DNA of 64,000 nucleotides. It comes from Zerene cesonia. Taxonomy: Eukaryota; Arthropoda; Insecta; Lepidoptera; Pieridae. Every line of letters starts with the position of its first letter. The first letter of the stretch is position 1. This document shows positions 1 through 13,500 of this stretch, one piece after another. The position numbers were made by a program, and so were the translations under genes. The stretch is from positions 6,076,001 through 6,140,000 of the forward strand of contig NC_052112.1 in NCBI RefSeq assembly GCF_012273895.1, read 5' to 3'. The notes below the pieces were generated by a model that saw only the letters and a program-made list of their open reading frames with translations, was not told where the DNA came from and searched no databases.

Positions 1-730
1 TAGTAAAGATTGCTAGTGGGATTAAGACGTCTTTTTGCAATGTTTTTTTTTTCACGTTTTTGTATGCATTTCCTTGGTAGACGCTATTTAAAGTTTTCAT
101 TCATTCATATATTCAAATATAATTATGTATAATTTATCTTTGAATTCATTTCAAAATTATGGCTTTATTAAATTTAACACGGGCCTTTATAGTATAATAA
201 TATTATCTACCTAACAGGGAAAATGTATCGTGAGGTACACGATACATTATAACAGTAAAATAAATGTAGATTATGAGATAATAACGAATATTTCGCGGTG
301 AATGAGTATAACATAAAAAGTAACTGTAATGTAAGATAATATAAAAATGAAGCAGATCCCATATTAAAAGATCAATCGGTATAAATTACAAATATTTATT
401 TCGCAATTAGTCCGATAGTGACCTTAAATTAAGATTAGTTTATAGCTGTGTTACAATTAAATAACAAATGGAAATATCCTACCTAAAAAATATGTGAAAA
501 AATATTTATAAATCTTTTTCAGAAATGAATTTCCGACTAAAGATATGTCATTTCAACACCGCCTTTCATTATATACCTCGTACGAATAAATGAGGGACCT
601 CACTCAAAATGTTACAAACGTCCCGCCACGTTTGAAAATGTGGACATTGGGAAATGTCGATAAGTAAACCTCCATTACTCAAGAAATATAAAAATGTAGG
701 CTACCAGAAACATTATCACGTTGCAGTTTT

Positions 731-883
731 GAAATCAAAAAATTTTAACGGATTTTAAACGCGATTTATTTATTATATTATTAACCCGACGTTTCGAATG
801 AACAAATCGCGTTTAAAATCCGTTCAAAAGTTTTTAATTTCTAATTGAATAATATTCGCGTAAAATCAAACACAAGAAAATAC
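731..883 (+). repeat. palindromic interspersed repeat, copy 1
   Basis: The arms contain AACGGATTTTAAACGCG and its near-complement CGCGTTTAAAATCCGTT around a core with CCCGACGTTTCGAA. The tail CGTAAAATCAAACACAAGAAA is shared with the copy at 22413-22609. The arrangement resembles a short non-autonomous element with inverted ends, although the shared tail lies outside the arms. Confidence 0.65.
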
Positions 884-3343
884 TATTTGAAGTTTATTTG
901 AACTGTAAGTATCATGTTAGATAAGTTAATTTATAAAGCTCTTCTATTTTTATGTCGTAGGTGATTTGTTGAGATTTAAATTAGTCGTTTCATAAATTGT
1001 AATACTACTAACTAATTCTAAGATTTTACATTTAACCCCCTGCAAAAAGTCTAATATCATTACGTCTTAAGTTAGAGTGCCGAGGACTATACTTATTTAT
1101 TAACAAAAATCACTTTTAAAGTAGATTAACTATGTAAATAAATATTAATTATTTACAGTAAAGCGTATATTTATGACTTATCTTCTACAGTAGGTAATAT
1201 AATACGTTCGTATACTATAATATCATGTATAAAGAAAACAAAAGAAAATACTTTATTTCCGTATGCAAATTAATAGTGAAATAATGGTCTTTTAGATTCC
1301 TTCTTCATATTAATTATTCAACTCTATTCATGTACTTATCTCCGCATCATGTCTAATGAAAATTCCGCATGACTAATACATACTTTGACTACTTTGATTC
1401 ATGCTCTGACACATTACTTTATATGGCAACAATAAATGATATATAACGAATTACATAATGTAATTGAAGTAATGCAAATTTATGTATACTTTTTTTAAAA
1501 TAAAAAATTGTTATAGAAAATTCGACTGAATTAGATGCCGCCAACATTTCTAAATTTTAAACTTAAATATTAGATGAGATCTTAGCATTAGCAATTATCA
1601 TTATAGGCTAGTTTTTTATAAAAGTTAAATAACTTCGAGACGAGTCTTTTACAAAAGACAGCAAATACGTTCGAACTCAAGTGTATTTATTCATTATCGG
1701 TGGATGGATTAAGGTGTGCCGTATGACAATTAGATTTTTCTATGTAATCGCAAGCAACCGAGCTGGTGGATCGCCTGATGAAAAGCGACTATCACGACCA
1801 ATAAAAATTTGCGGAAGTAATGTCTCTAAAAATTTTTTGTCAATGTCGTGTTTGGATAATGGGGATAGGAAAAGGATATGGTACGAGGCTCAGGTGACAT
1901 TAAAATGATAACAGTATTAACGAATTCAGTTTAAAATTCTGGTATTTTTTCTAATTCGTGTTAAAATTTCCGACCCAGTATTTTTAAAAAAGGTGGACGC
2001 CCATAAGCATTCATTAATTACTTATAACAAATGCAATTTATAGGATTGTAAACATTCACTTAAATTATGTATCAATCAATACGTATATAATATCTGCGTC
2101 GCATAAAATATACCCATACACAATTACTACACATAGATAAGAATACCACCAAGAGCATAATTTTGAAAATGTAAGAAATGCGCGAATCGATTTAATTTCT
2201 CCGTGACCAGAAACCGGAACAAAGACAAATACTTTTCATCATTCTTAATTGAACATTATCAGTGAGGTATACGGAATTCGTATTATTTATTTTTAATTAA
2301 AACATACAAATCGTATAGCTAATTGTTAATGAATACAAATATTTCATTCTTTTATAATACTGTTTTACGCATGGTTTTATTAGCCTCACCTGTATGATTT
2401 CTTTCAAACAATTTTTTACGTTTATCTACTCTATATAAGATTACGACAATCAAGTTGATTATGTCGTTAAACCGCATGTTTTGGTTTTTTAATTATATTT
2501 ATTTATTTAATCTAGAAAGATTGATTAACGTTCGGTAATCTAGGCCGTCTAAGAGCTTTTCTTCTTTTTATTAACAATAAATAATATTTGATCCTCCCTT
2601 GGTTAGTGATATGAGTAAAATAAATAATATTATCTACATGATGTTATTGTGAGATTCTCTCTTATATATACGTTAATTATTTCTGTAAATTTTCCATTCG
2701 ACAGTTAGTCTTAATTAATTGTTTGACCTAAATAAATGTAATTACAATTTTATTTAATACTCAATTAGAGCTAATGAGTTTTACAGCAGTCTTTATGAAG
2801 GGACGTTTGCTCGTCCTAGTTCGCTTTGTACACTCAATGCGCACTCAGCATTACAAAGACGTTTTAGAAGTATAATGACATGGGTGTAAAGTTTAGATAC
2901 ATGGATGTTTCTACGCCGATAGCTTCGCACATTATTGGAGGCAGCGAAGCACGAAGCGTCGTTAGGCAGCCGCTCGTTTAAAATAACATCGCACAATTTT
3001 AGACGCGATTTCACATTATTCATTTTTCTTGTTCCTCGCTAATGAGTGCCTGTGTAAAAGATAATATTATCATTGCTTTGGTATACTAACGTACTGTTAC
3101 ATTAATGTAGTATAATCAAATTAGAATCAGAGATGGTATGACGATCATGACAAACGGCATACATTTTAACATGTTTTAATATATGCATATGATATAACAT
3201 GACTATATTTTATATTCCATTGAAACTTAAATTGTTAGACGGAGAATAACTCGTAGCGCAATACTTATATTCTACAGTTCTTATTTAGTTAATTATGTAA
3301 AAGAAATTGTAAAAGAATTAAGTAAATTAATAATAATTATAGA

Positions 3344-3486
3344 ATTCGTCTCCCTGTGACTAGGCTCGTTGTGAAGTGTTCGAAACGTCGGGTTAAATAA
3401 CATATAAATGACATCGCGTTTAAAATCCATTAAAAAGTCTTAAATTTCTAAATGTATAATGCTCGCGTGTAACTGAATGCAAGAAA
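3344..3486 (+). repeat. palindromic interspersed repeat, copy 2 (partial)
   Basis: It shares the core CTCCCTGTGAC...GTGTTCGAAACGTCGGG and the right arm CGCGTTTAAAATCC with the copy at 22413-22609. The left arm is missing, so the copy is 5'-truncated. Confidence 0.65.
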
Positions 3487-4360
3487 AAAGTAAATTAATA
3501 ATAAAGTAATTTTGAGGCAAATTCATTAAATACAATAGGTATGGTTATGTTTAACAAGACATTTTATGATCCTTACCTTACAATAGTTATCAAATCAAAT
3601 TGTTTTTGCGTAGGTTGATGTATATTAATAATAAAGCGAATGAAACACAAACACATAATCGCAAATCATTATGTAAACACAGCAACACATAACTCAATGC
3701 AATTAAATATAATAATATGTTAATACTGTCTTTGTCTTAGGTTTTGTAGAATACGATATCTGACGCGTATTTTTTATGTATTTATTTTATTATTTTTTAT
3801 CAGAACAACAAGAAAATACAAATTATCAAAATAAATGAAGTAATGTGCAATACAAATATTTTCACAATATGACAATTCCGGTTAAAACTAGTCTAGTTAA
3901 GTAGGTAGTTTTAAAAAGCTAAAACAACGTTACAAAATTTTTATCTCATTATTACCTTAATATAATTTGTTTCTGTAATAAATTCTTACCAAGGATTGAA
4001 TATTGACCCGTAAAATACATAAACTTATAATTGATATTCATAATATTATTTGTTTATTTGTACTTCGAGATTTTTTGTTAGATACGCATATACGTATTTG
4101 TATTGAATCTGTATGCATCATGTACCTATTTGTATCAAGCTGGTTTCGTCACATGACAGCCCTTCCATGTACAGATATGAAATTGTGTCAAGCGGAAGTA
4201 AAGAAGTTGAATACCCTAGGGATATTTGTCATTTATTCAAATGACACCTTTTATGTTATGTGTCTTTTTTGGACTTATTGGAAATGGAATCATGTTAAAG
4301 CGTGGATTGCAACATGTACTGAGAAATGACTTTGAATCATTTGCAAATTTTACCACGTAG

Positions 4361-4381
4361 TTATTTATTTATTTATTTATT
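4361..4381. repeat. TTTA microsatellite
   Basis: About five tandem TTAT units, followed by a TTTATTGCACAC stretch that may be the tail of an old retroelement. Confidence 0.6.
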
Positions 4382-6300
4382 CTTTATTGCACACTTTCAC
4401 ACTTTTTCACACAGTTAGTTTGACCTCGTAAAACATATTTTCAAGAGAAGTTTGCAGAATAATTCTGTCTAGTAATAATAAGTGAATATATTTTTTATAT
4501 TAGAATGATAGAGAGAAAAAAATATTCAGTAGTATAAAGTAGCAAAAGAATAGCAATTCCACGAGTCCACTTCGAATAAAATAAAATAAAATTCATAAGA
4601 ACGAATATATAATATTATTCCATGATAACAAATACCCATTGCTTCTGTTGCGAAATCACATTCACACGTAGCTTTGATCATTATCCATTGTCTAGACTTG
4701 AGACAACATTATGAATATTGCTAAAGTTTTTGTCGATACCCAAAATGTTTCAGTTTATCTACTTAAGGGAATATCTGTATATTTATAACGGGATGTTAAT
4801 GTAATTAAAAGGAAAACGTGGAGATTCTTCAAAAAGTACCTTAATAAAGTAAAAGGTACCTTAATATGAACATATACCAAATGAGAGTGTATATTATACA
4901 CATTAATTTTTAAAGAATAGTCGATGTAGCCTCTTCTTTTCGATCCTCGTCTTCTTTGAAATTTTTAAGACACAAGGCAAAGCGTTTATATTTAGTCTTT
5001 TAAGGGATTCGTCGGCTATAAATAAACAAACTCGTTTTGTATTTAAAATCTTGTTTCGCGAGTTACCAAAGAAAGACGGCAAACAATTAATAAGAAAAAA
5101 AAAATAACAAAAAGTGCCGGTCAGCACTGTTGTTTCGGCGAAAGAAACAGTGAGTTTTCGCTTTAATAACAAAGTGATGAGTCCGCGATCTTTTTAATGC
5201 TGTGAAACCTTTCAGATTATTTTTATTGCCTTTCAAATTTACTTCAGAGCGCTTTTGTGTTAATATTTTTGTATAAAATATAATGTTCCTTTTCTCATTT
5301 ACAAAATTACTATTTCTTTGTATTCCCTAACAGTTTTAAAATACAATGATGTAGAATAACCGAGCTCATGCTACGAGTCACCCAATATTATGAGCTCTTT
5401 TATATTACAAAGTCTCATCTCTAAGCAGCCCAAGTTCCAACTAGTTTTCCACTCACCTCCCTTAATGTTGATGAAATTGCTTCAATATTGCAACCGTCGG
5501 AGTTTCTCTGAACAAAGAAATTGTATGAGCGATAGCCACTAACGAATCTCAGAAGACTTTTGCAATGAAAAAGACATACTGGTGCTTTGTGTCAGCGATT
5601 TTATACATTTTGATTGCGCTACTACCATTCCAGAAAGACAAATTTATACATTTCATGATGAATTATGGACGGTGTAACTATATTATAAATTTTATAAATG
5701 TATTTATGTACTTATCATATTGTAATTAGGTTCGTTCGGCTGATGCTATGCGAGTAGCGACCGATCAAGACAGGCCAACCCTTTCGTGAGGCAAAGAATT
5801 TGAATGGTAGGACAAGATTACGTGTCTGCATACTTTTCCTCACCAATTACAAATTTGCCCATGTGAATAATCGCACGTAAAATATAAAAACATTATTTCA
5901 TATGACCATATTGAAATTATTATTTAACATCTTGCTTTTCTGATATTGAGTGGTTGTTTTAAATTAGAGTTATTTATTAAAATGAAACACAACGGATGTC
6001 TGAGACCAACTTCTTCATGTGGTATAATATCTAATGCATGGTACCTCTCTATTTCTAATCTATCATACTAAAAATAAATAAATAATTAGTAACTCCAACA
6101 CAACCAGAAATAACCTAAAACTATAATATAACCTTATTTATTTAAAGCTCTGTAAATCATTCGTGCGCTACTTATAACCATAAACCTTTATTTTGAACAT
6201 ATCACACAGATTATATCATTTAACTATAAAAATTTAACTACCGATACCGATACTATACGAATAAAATCAATTGCAATGTCTATAGTTTTCCATATATTGA

Positions 6301-6356
6301 TTTGTAAGTGGGCGTCTAACTCATTGTCACGCAATAGCGTACGGCCCACTTACAAA
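6301..6356. repeat. 13-bp perfect inverted repeat with 30-base spacer
   Basis: TTTGTAAGTGGGC at 6301-6313 is mirrored by GCCCACTTACAAA at 6344-6356. No gene is nearby. It could be the remnant of a small palindromic transposon or a transcribed hairpin. Confidence 0.6.
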
Positions 6357-6828
6357 AATATGATTAGCACTGGTTTCGGTGGTACGTAATAAATCACAGT
6401 ATTGTATAACATTCTATACATTTAAATTATTGTTAAAAGTATGCTGTGCGAACTGAGGTATATTAAATTGTAGTAAATATATTTTTATCTAATGGATATT
6501 CTGATCATTTTATTAATTTTTTAGTTGGTTTAGGAAGTTAAAAACTTACCGGAAAATGCTCTTTATAAACCGAAGCTGGAAAATATGAATTTACAAGATT
6601 TTAATCCATTTATTGGCATATCGAAATAAGCCTTTAATTTGAAATGGATGCAGTATGACAGTTCGGTTCCCAATAGAGTAAAAATTTCCCAGAAAGCTAT
6701 ATCGCAATACAAATATTATTTAACTGGTTCAATATCGTACTAGATATTTGTTGATATTGCGTTGGCTGTCAGACTGCAAATAAACTGGCCCAACGAATTG
6801 ATTACATATATACGGTTTACGTGAAGCG

Positions 6829-6879
6829 ATGCAGAAACTTGAACAAGCGATTAGAGGCATGTCAACAGAGACTAACGAG
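6829..6879 (+). other. possible small upstream exon
   Basis: ATG at 6829 opens 17 codons (MQKLEQAIRGMSTETNE) that run into a usable donor, GAG|GTAATA, at 6880. The codon mix is less AT-biased than the surroundings. If spliced to the acceptor at 10291 the frame continues into the upstream ORF at 10292-10366 and stops there, so it would extend that ORF rather than the filamin. A chance occurrence is quite possible. Confidence 0.2.
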
Positions 6880-9448
6880 GTAATAGTTAGACCCGATCGC
6901 TATCACATCCTATAAAAATATATATAAACACTCACTATTTACACCAAACTATTCTGTAAAAGACCACAATTCTATACGGAGTCATATTACAATTTTTTGA
7001 TATAGTGTATTCGGGTATCTATTTTATATTATACAGTAAAGGCTGCTATATAATGTCCGATATTTCTCCATACTTTAATGTACAAAATGATTGAACTGAA
7101 TAACAAACATTGTAGGTGCGTAATTCATACTATAATATGCAAATCTATTTAACCGTTTCATCGAAAACAAATTAAAGGGGATGTGGAAAGTTTTGCTGAA
7201 TTAATATTGGTGCAGTATGTAATCCATTGCATTACATGAAATATTAACTATATAAAAAGTAATTTGGTCACGAAGAACACGCAGGTAGCTAATTACATAA
7301 ATAATTAACGACGCACCTCCGACACACAAGTAAAATGTAAACAAGGCCTTGGGGCTCTTTAACATTCCTATATATTCACTTGTTGTGCGTTAATCTATAT
7401 AAATTATATATGCTTTTTTACTTTGTACTCCGTTGTTTACCGTTAAGTTAAACTACAAGAAATCTTTGTAATAGAGACATTAAAAAAAGTTGTCCCATTA
7501 CTCAACTTATCATTTGTAACTTTTCTCAAAAATCATTTAGTAATAAAAATAAACTTTAAACAAACTCTTTTAATTATATGATAATACGTCCAGCAAATAA
7601 TCAAGTTGTGAATAACATTATAATATCTCAAGATCATGATCGACCTAAAATAAAGATGACGCTACGTCAGATGACGATGTCGTCGCAAACACACGACCCA
7701 CGAACGATTGTGTATTCATATTAATATTTATCGGCAGACTAATTTAAACTCGATATTGCCTACGTCGTTTTAAGCATAACTTATTTAGGTCCAATAATTA
7801 CAACATTAATTATCCACATTGAAAACTCTGACTCATAAACAGAAATATACGACAACAAACTCCCTTAATTAGCCCGGACTGTTGAACAAAAACAACAAAA
7901 AATATTGCACGATGATAAAGCACTCTGAAAATGTAATCAAGCGGATATTGAAATGAAAAGCACATTCGATGAAGCCTTATATCCGCAAAAAATCTCTGTA
8001 GTAATTACATTTCTGTAGTAATCTTTGGAAAATGAAAAAAAAAGCCTTTTCACACAAAATGCCTTATGTTATTTCCTATGACTTCCATCTTCCAATCAGA
8101 TGAAGTTAGAGGAAAAGCTTCGAAATAAAATTGATTTTGGTGAGAAGCTATGAAAGATGTAATTTAAAGAGTGCGCAGCCACCTGCTCTTAGACTGAAGG
8201 TTTTATGTAAGGTTTTATGGCCTCCGTCCTTATTTTATACATCTCCCTTTATTTTCGTGACCTACACTTAAACGGAATATTTTAAGACTGACTTAAAACA
8301 TTTGCTAAATATATAAAGTGTACCTTTCTTAGATATTATCGTGTTTATAGAATCGGGTTTACTGACCGTGACAAATTAAAAACATTCTCCGTAGGTAATA
8401 TTAATGAAAATTTACATAATATGAACGAATTACATACGCTTTGATAAAGCTTAGAAAAATTATAGAATATAATGGTAAACGTTGGTTCAAACAGCTTCCG
8501 GTCATAAAACTCCCTTTTATTCCTGTAGACTAATTACAGTGTGCACCGGCCCATGTGCTTTGGTACACATCTTTTATTGTAAGTAATTGCCGTGTTTGCA
8601 CGCAACGCTCTTTTCGAGAAAAACATTACAACAAAATAGGTGAAACTTAACCAGGAAAGCCGTTGTTGTTTGCTTGTTTGTATTTTACATCCACTTATGA
8701 AATAATGCAAATTCAGTGGTTTCGTGTCTTTTTTTATTTTATTTATAATTATGTAATGTTCAAATTAATTCAAAATCATGCGGCTTTCTTGAATGGTTAT
8801 ATTTTTATGAATGTTTGTTTTGCATTTTTATACTGTTGTTGTTTGTTAAATTGACAGAGATAGCGGTAAAATAATAAGATTTAACTCTTGTGTTGAACCA
8901 TCTGTTCTTGTATTTTATGGTTTTTGAAATCATAATAGTTACTATCCTAACGTAAGTGTACACAAATCTAATAAATCGAAAATTATTAAGACGCGCTAAT
9001 CCGTTCTTGAGTTATGATTGGTACCACTAACTACTTTTTCGAATGTAATCTTCATTAAATACAATAATATTACAACATACTTAAGATACAACCAGGCAAT
9101 TAAAAATTACTTGTCTTCAAGTTTACAATTTTGCAACTTAGCTAACTTTAATTTTTAAGCCGAAGGTATACCAAGTATCTCCATCTTACTTCTAAGGTCT
9201 CCACATATTGAAAATGTAATGAAATGAAATCAATTTATTTGTTATGTATGATAGTTTCTTTCAATAATACAAGTATTGGTATTTCAAATAAGACATAATC
9301 AACTTCATTAATTAACTATAGAAGAGAAGTTATTACCTTCTTTGATATAATTACAATAACTTAAGTTGAAGCAGGAATTAACATAAACTAACATTTTTTT
9401 AATAGGGAAACAATTGATTAAGTATTAACAAATCTTCATAGAGCTGAT

Positions 9449-9673
9449 TTAAGGTATCGATACAGTGACAGTATGTGAAATCAGCCGTTGCTTTTGGTGT
9501 ACAGTATCGAGCGCACTGAAAGCATCATCAATCACAGCCCCAAGTGACAATACGTCATCAATCTGCTCAAAACTCTTAGCGGCTTCTCTGTTGACATTGA
9601 CGAAAACCATGATAGTACGTAACTTTAACAGAATTGGGGAGAAAACCGTGCACTTTGTTATTGGTCCCTTCAT
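9449..9673 (-). other. coding-looking fragment, unrecognised
   Basis: An open frame of 74 codons on the minus strand with balanced composition (motifs NREAAKSFEQIDDV, GAVIDDAFSALDTV) that does not look like random AT-rich DNA. I cannot assign a family, and see no clear splice sites or promoter. It may be a retroposed fragment of a cellular gene, an exon of an unseen gene, or chance; the opposite strand is also open here. Confidence 0.22.
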
Positions 9674-9699
9674 AATCTATTTACCTTCAACTTAATTTA

Positions 9700-9895
9700 A
9701 CATATAATAAACTGGATGCTCGTCCCGGCTCCGCCCGATTCCTGTTTTATCCCAAGGGAGCATTTAATCGAGATAAAAAGTATCCTATCACCCAAGTTAG
9801 CTCGCACACAATACCCTGTCTGTATACAATATTTCTTCAAAATCTGTTGAGTTCCAGCCTTATTGACGAACAAATATCCAAACAAACAATATTCC
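9700..9895 (-). mobile_element. transposon fragment (Helitron- or RTE-like end)
   Basis: Read on the minus strand, it runs from TTGTTTGGATATTTGTTCG to GGCGGAGCCGGGACGAGC, a GC-rich terminus typical of short lepidopteran interspersed elements. No coding capacity remains. Confidence 0.45.
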
Positions 9896-10291
9896 TTTTT
9901 TATGACGTTAGTGTGTAGTGTTTTGGGAGAAATTTTTCAATATTTTTGGTTTATTATGGCCACATAGGAGTCTGACTTCTAGAACGTTTGCAGCGAATAA
10001 GTAGCTCCTGAGTAGCGACTACATAAGACATACATCCTGCATATAAATATCATCATCTATTATGAATCCGAACGAGTTCACTGCGCATCAGTAGACCAAA
10101 CTATTACATATTTTTATAACGTTAATTAACTTCATATAAACATAAGAAAAACAGAAATGAAAATTATATTAAAGGCAATTTATGGAATCCATATTTCATC
10201 GGACTAAAGTGCATTTCAAAATGCAATCCAACAATTTTTTTTTTTGTTTTTAATCAATTGATTTTGAGTAATTCTTATGCTTTTATTTCAG

Positions 10292-10379
10292 ATGACAGTA
10301 ATGCTTCGAGCAATATTGGCGGATATGGTTTATGAGAAATATTCATATAGATTCGATTGCAACTAATAAGTAAAGCAAA
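10292..10379 (+). other. 5' UTR part of filamin exon 1, with upstream ORF
   Basis: A pyrimidine-rich tract and TTTCAG end at 10291. The exon then opens immediately with ATG: a 24-codon upstream ORF occupies 10292-10366 (stop TAA), and the filamin ATG follows 13 bases later in another frame. An in-frame TAA at 10371-10373 fixes 10380 as the first filamin start in this exon. The upstream ORF could dampen or tune translation of the main frame. Confidence 0.55.
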
Positions 10380-10595
10380 ATGGAGGGTGTGAGGGTTACC
10401 CACCAAGGCGTTAAGGCTCACACGCCTGAAGGCTCGGCTGGCCGTATTACTCAGGCGGGCCTTGCAGCCCGAAGTCCTGAGGGCACTGCTGCGAAAGCCA
10501 TGGCTATCAAAGGCCATGAAGACCTGTGGGTGGAAATCCAGGCGAATACCTTTAGAAACTGGATTAATGAAACTCTCAAACCGATGAACATAAAG
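10380..10595 (+). CDS. jbug: filamin exon 1: start and first part of CH1
   Basis: It encodes 72 codons from MEGVRVTHQG to PMNIK and ends in phase 0 at AAG|GTACCT. The first 45 residues are a low-complexity Ala/Gly-rich lead. GHEDLWVEIQANTFRNWINE is the first helix of an actin-binding CH domain. Confidence 0.93.
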
Positions 10596-13500
10596 GTACC
10601 TTAAAATAGTTTAACTTATTCTTTTCACAAAATACTTTGAAACGCCCACCGAATCTTAGAAAAACCCAGTCTTTAAGTGTGGCATACACGATATAATACG
10701 ATTCACAAAAAATAAGTGGAGGAAAATCGTTCCGATTTAATATGTTTTCTAATATTATTTAATTTCTCAGGTAATCGACTTGGTAGAGGATTTACGAGAT
10801 GGAACAATACTTTGTTCGCTAGTGGAAGCCCTACAAGGGCGTAAACTAAAAGGTTGGAGCCGAAAACCTAGTAATCAACATCATAAGTTGGAAAACGTTA
10901 CCACCGCCTTGCAAGCCATTGAAGACGACGGAGTTAAATTAGTTAATATAGGTAATTAATGTTTCCAAACCTTACTCATTTCATCTTGATTGTTGTTTAT
11001 ATTTGTGTAATTTAATTTATTCTTTACTTTTGTATAGGTAATGTGGACATAGTTAATGGAAATCTCAAATTAATATTAGGATTGATTTGGTCACTTATCG
11101 TCCGATATCAAATTGGAAGAAGTAAATTCCCACCAAGGTAAGTAAATTTAGCAAGCGTTTACTTAGTATTTCCTTGGGTTTGATTTTGAGCGAGTAATTG
11201 TACCTACATTTAAAAATGAAGGACTCTTTTATAGTTTATTAGCCCAATTTGATCATTTAATTATTAAAAACAATTTATATAATAAATATAATAACACTAA
11301 GCACTAAGATATGTAGTAAGTCATAATATATTTTCTATTTTTCATTGATATAAATGTTCTATTTTTCATTGATATAATTGGTGGCATGTTATGGTTTTGG
11401 GCATACATATATGTATATATGAATTATATTTTATGCTTACGAATGTAATACAAATAAAAGTTCAATATCCAAAAATATTTTCATATACCGTTAAGTTCCT
11501 GAGAACGTTCTATACTTTCAGTATGTGTGTATTTAGCTGTAACAATTACTTGTATTATTATAGTATCTGTGGTTGTACCTTGTGTTAAATTTTGTTTTGT
11601 ATGTTCGGAGTATACTGACGTATGCTGCGTTGATCTCAATGAATTACAAGTATTTAAAGTATAATATATCATATTTTTAACAAAAAAAAACTAAACAGCT
11701 TTCAAAATCATAACTGGATCAAATTCAAATAGAACCACATGGGATTTATTGTGGGAGTCGAGCACGCTTCGGCACGAATTGGGCCAGCTCGCACCGGGGA
11801 AGTACCACACCCCCACAGAAAACCGGCGTGAAATAATATTGTGTTTCGTACGGTGAGTGGGGGAGCCGGAGGCCCATATCCTTTCCCTTACCCTTCCCAG
11901 TCCTTTCCTTTATTCCTCTTATCAATCCTTTCCTAATCCCTTCCCAATTAAAGTCGGCAATACATTTGTAGAGGCGAAAGGTCTGCAATTGACCTTACGC
12001 CTCTTCAAATGTTCATGGGCGGTGGTAGCGCTTACCATCAGGCGACCCACCAGCTCCATTGCCGACTATGACATAAAAAAAAAATGGGAATAGCTCATTT
12101 AGGGAATACCTAGGAATACCAAAATAATTATAAAAATCGGTTCACCCAGTAAAAAGTTTTGAAGTATTAAACGTCGTGTCCAAAATGCGTTTCGACAAAA
12201 CGGCGAATGCAGATTTCTGTTACAAGTGAATGTTCTAGCCTAGCACTCTTTAATTAGAGGAAAATACATTAACATTATGGAAAAGTTATATTATTTCGAA
12301 TGCTGGATTTTCGGTCGAGCAAGAGGCGTGTCGCTCAAGATTATGACCTCAAAAACATGCGTATTACTCAAAATTAAGTCAAGTTCAATAAATGGTATTT
12401 TTATGTATAAAAAAGGTATTTTTTATACATAAAAATTCAATTTAATTGAGGATAGCGAATGTAAAAGTTATAAGCATATCATAAATAATTTTGTTTCTAT
12501 TGATTGCCCACCTCTACATTTAACGCTTCCAGGGCCGGCCCTGGTTATTACAGTGATAGAGATTATACGTAATACCATAGACTATACCAGTGGTAATACC
12601 TACACATGCCGACTAACTACGTAATAGACGAAGCAATTAGCACTGTAAGGTGCGGCGTAAATACAGATAAAATGTGATTGCGCGACATCCCACCTAAAAC
12701 TATTCGATCGGCTTACAACAACCGGGTATTAGGAAATACTAGTTTCTCTATAAAAATTGATCACGCCACTTTCTAATAAATTGTCAATGACGGCTATAAT
12801 TTACAGTTTACAGTTACAGTTAAGTTATAATTTACTGTTTTTGTTCTGAGATTTTTTCTCATAACTATTATACTTATTTGTACTTATTCACTCACATAAA
12901 CTATTGCCTGTTTTAAGCTACATTGTAATTGCATTGAATAGAAAACATTATAAATGTGCAATTAACATTTCAAACTAATTCTTATTATTAAATGCACATA
13001 CAAAATAGCATTCTAGCAATTTTTTTACATTTGTCAATATGTCCTTATACTCCTGCCATAAAATTCTTCCTAAAAATTTAAAACGAACGCTTAGCTATCC
13101 ACACGTTGGTTGTATTTGCAGTAAATTCTTGGCTTTTACGAGTCTATCTGCAGTGAATCGTCAGTTCTCATTACCTAAAATTGCAGAAAGTTGATGCTAT
13201 CTTGGCTGCAATCGACCCTGCCAGAGTGTCGAGTCAGCAATCTTACGACCGACTGGAATAGTGGTGTGCTCCTATCGGCGCTTCTCGACTATTGCAAACC
13301 TGGCGCATTCCCACACTGGAGGGAACTAAGTATGTTCTTGGAATGTTTTAATTTGCCTGTATGTTGTAAATAATAAGAATGGCTAGTTGTTAAAATATAA
13401 AGATATATAAAAATAAAGGAGGTATATACAGAGACTGTTTTGATTGCAATTTTGTTAATTTGATTAAGGCCTTGTCTTATTCTTGTTCCAATCGTAATGA

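Larger units (their letters stand above)
1..10291. other. upstream / 5' intronic region without a supported gene
   Basis: AT-rich sequence with no exon chain I can support. It contains two copies of a palindromic repeat (731-883, 3344-3486), a short inverted repeat (6301-6356), a possible small exon (6829-6879), a coding-looking fragment on the minus strand (9449-9673) and a degraded transposon (9700-9895). The 5' end of the filamin transcript must lie here or further upstream, because the first coding exon begins at a splice acceptor. Confidence 0.6.
11138..13186. other. intron 3
   Basis: This 2.0-kb intron holds a SINE-like element (11748-12084) and a 16-bp palindrome (12529-12544). I see no exon. 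Confidence 0.7.

Noticed and set aside
4003..4329. 108-codon open frame on the plus strand
   Set aside because: It starts without ATG, shows no motif, and its Phe/Ile/Leu/Cys-rich content is that of AT-rich random DNA.
5565..5729. 54-codon ATG frame with a hydrophobic, signal-like start (MKKTYWCFVSAILYILIALL)
   Set aside because: Tempting as a small secreted peptide, but the rest is AT-rich Ile/Asn/Tyr/Phe sequence, and no promoter, splice context or family supports it.
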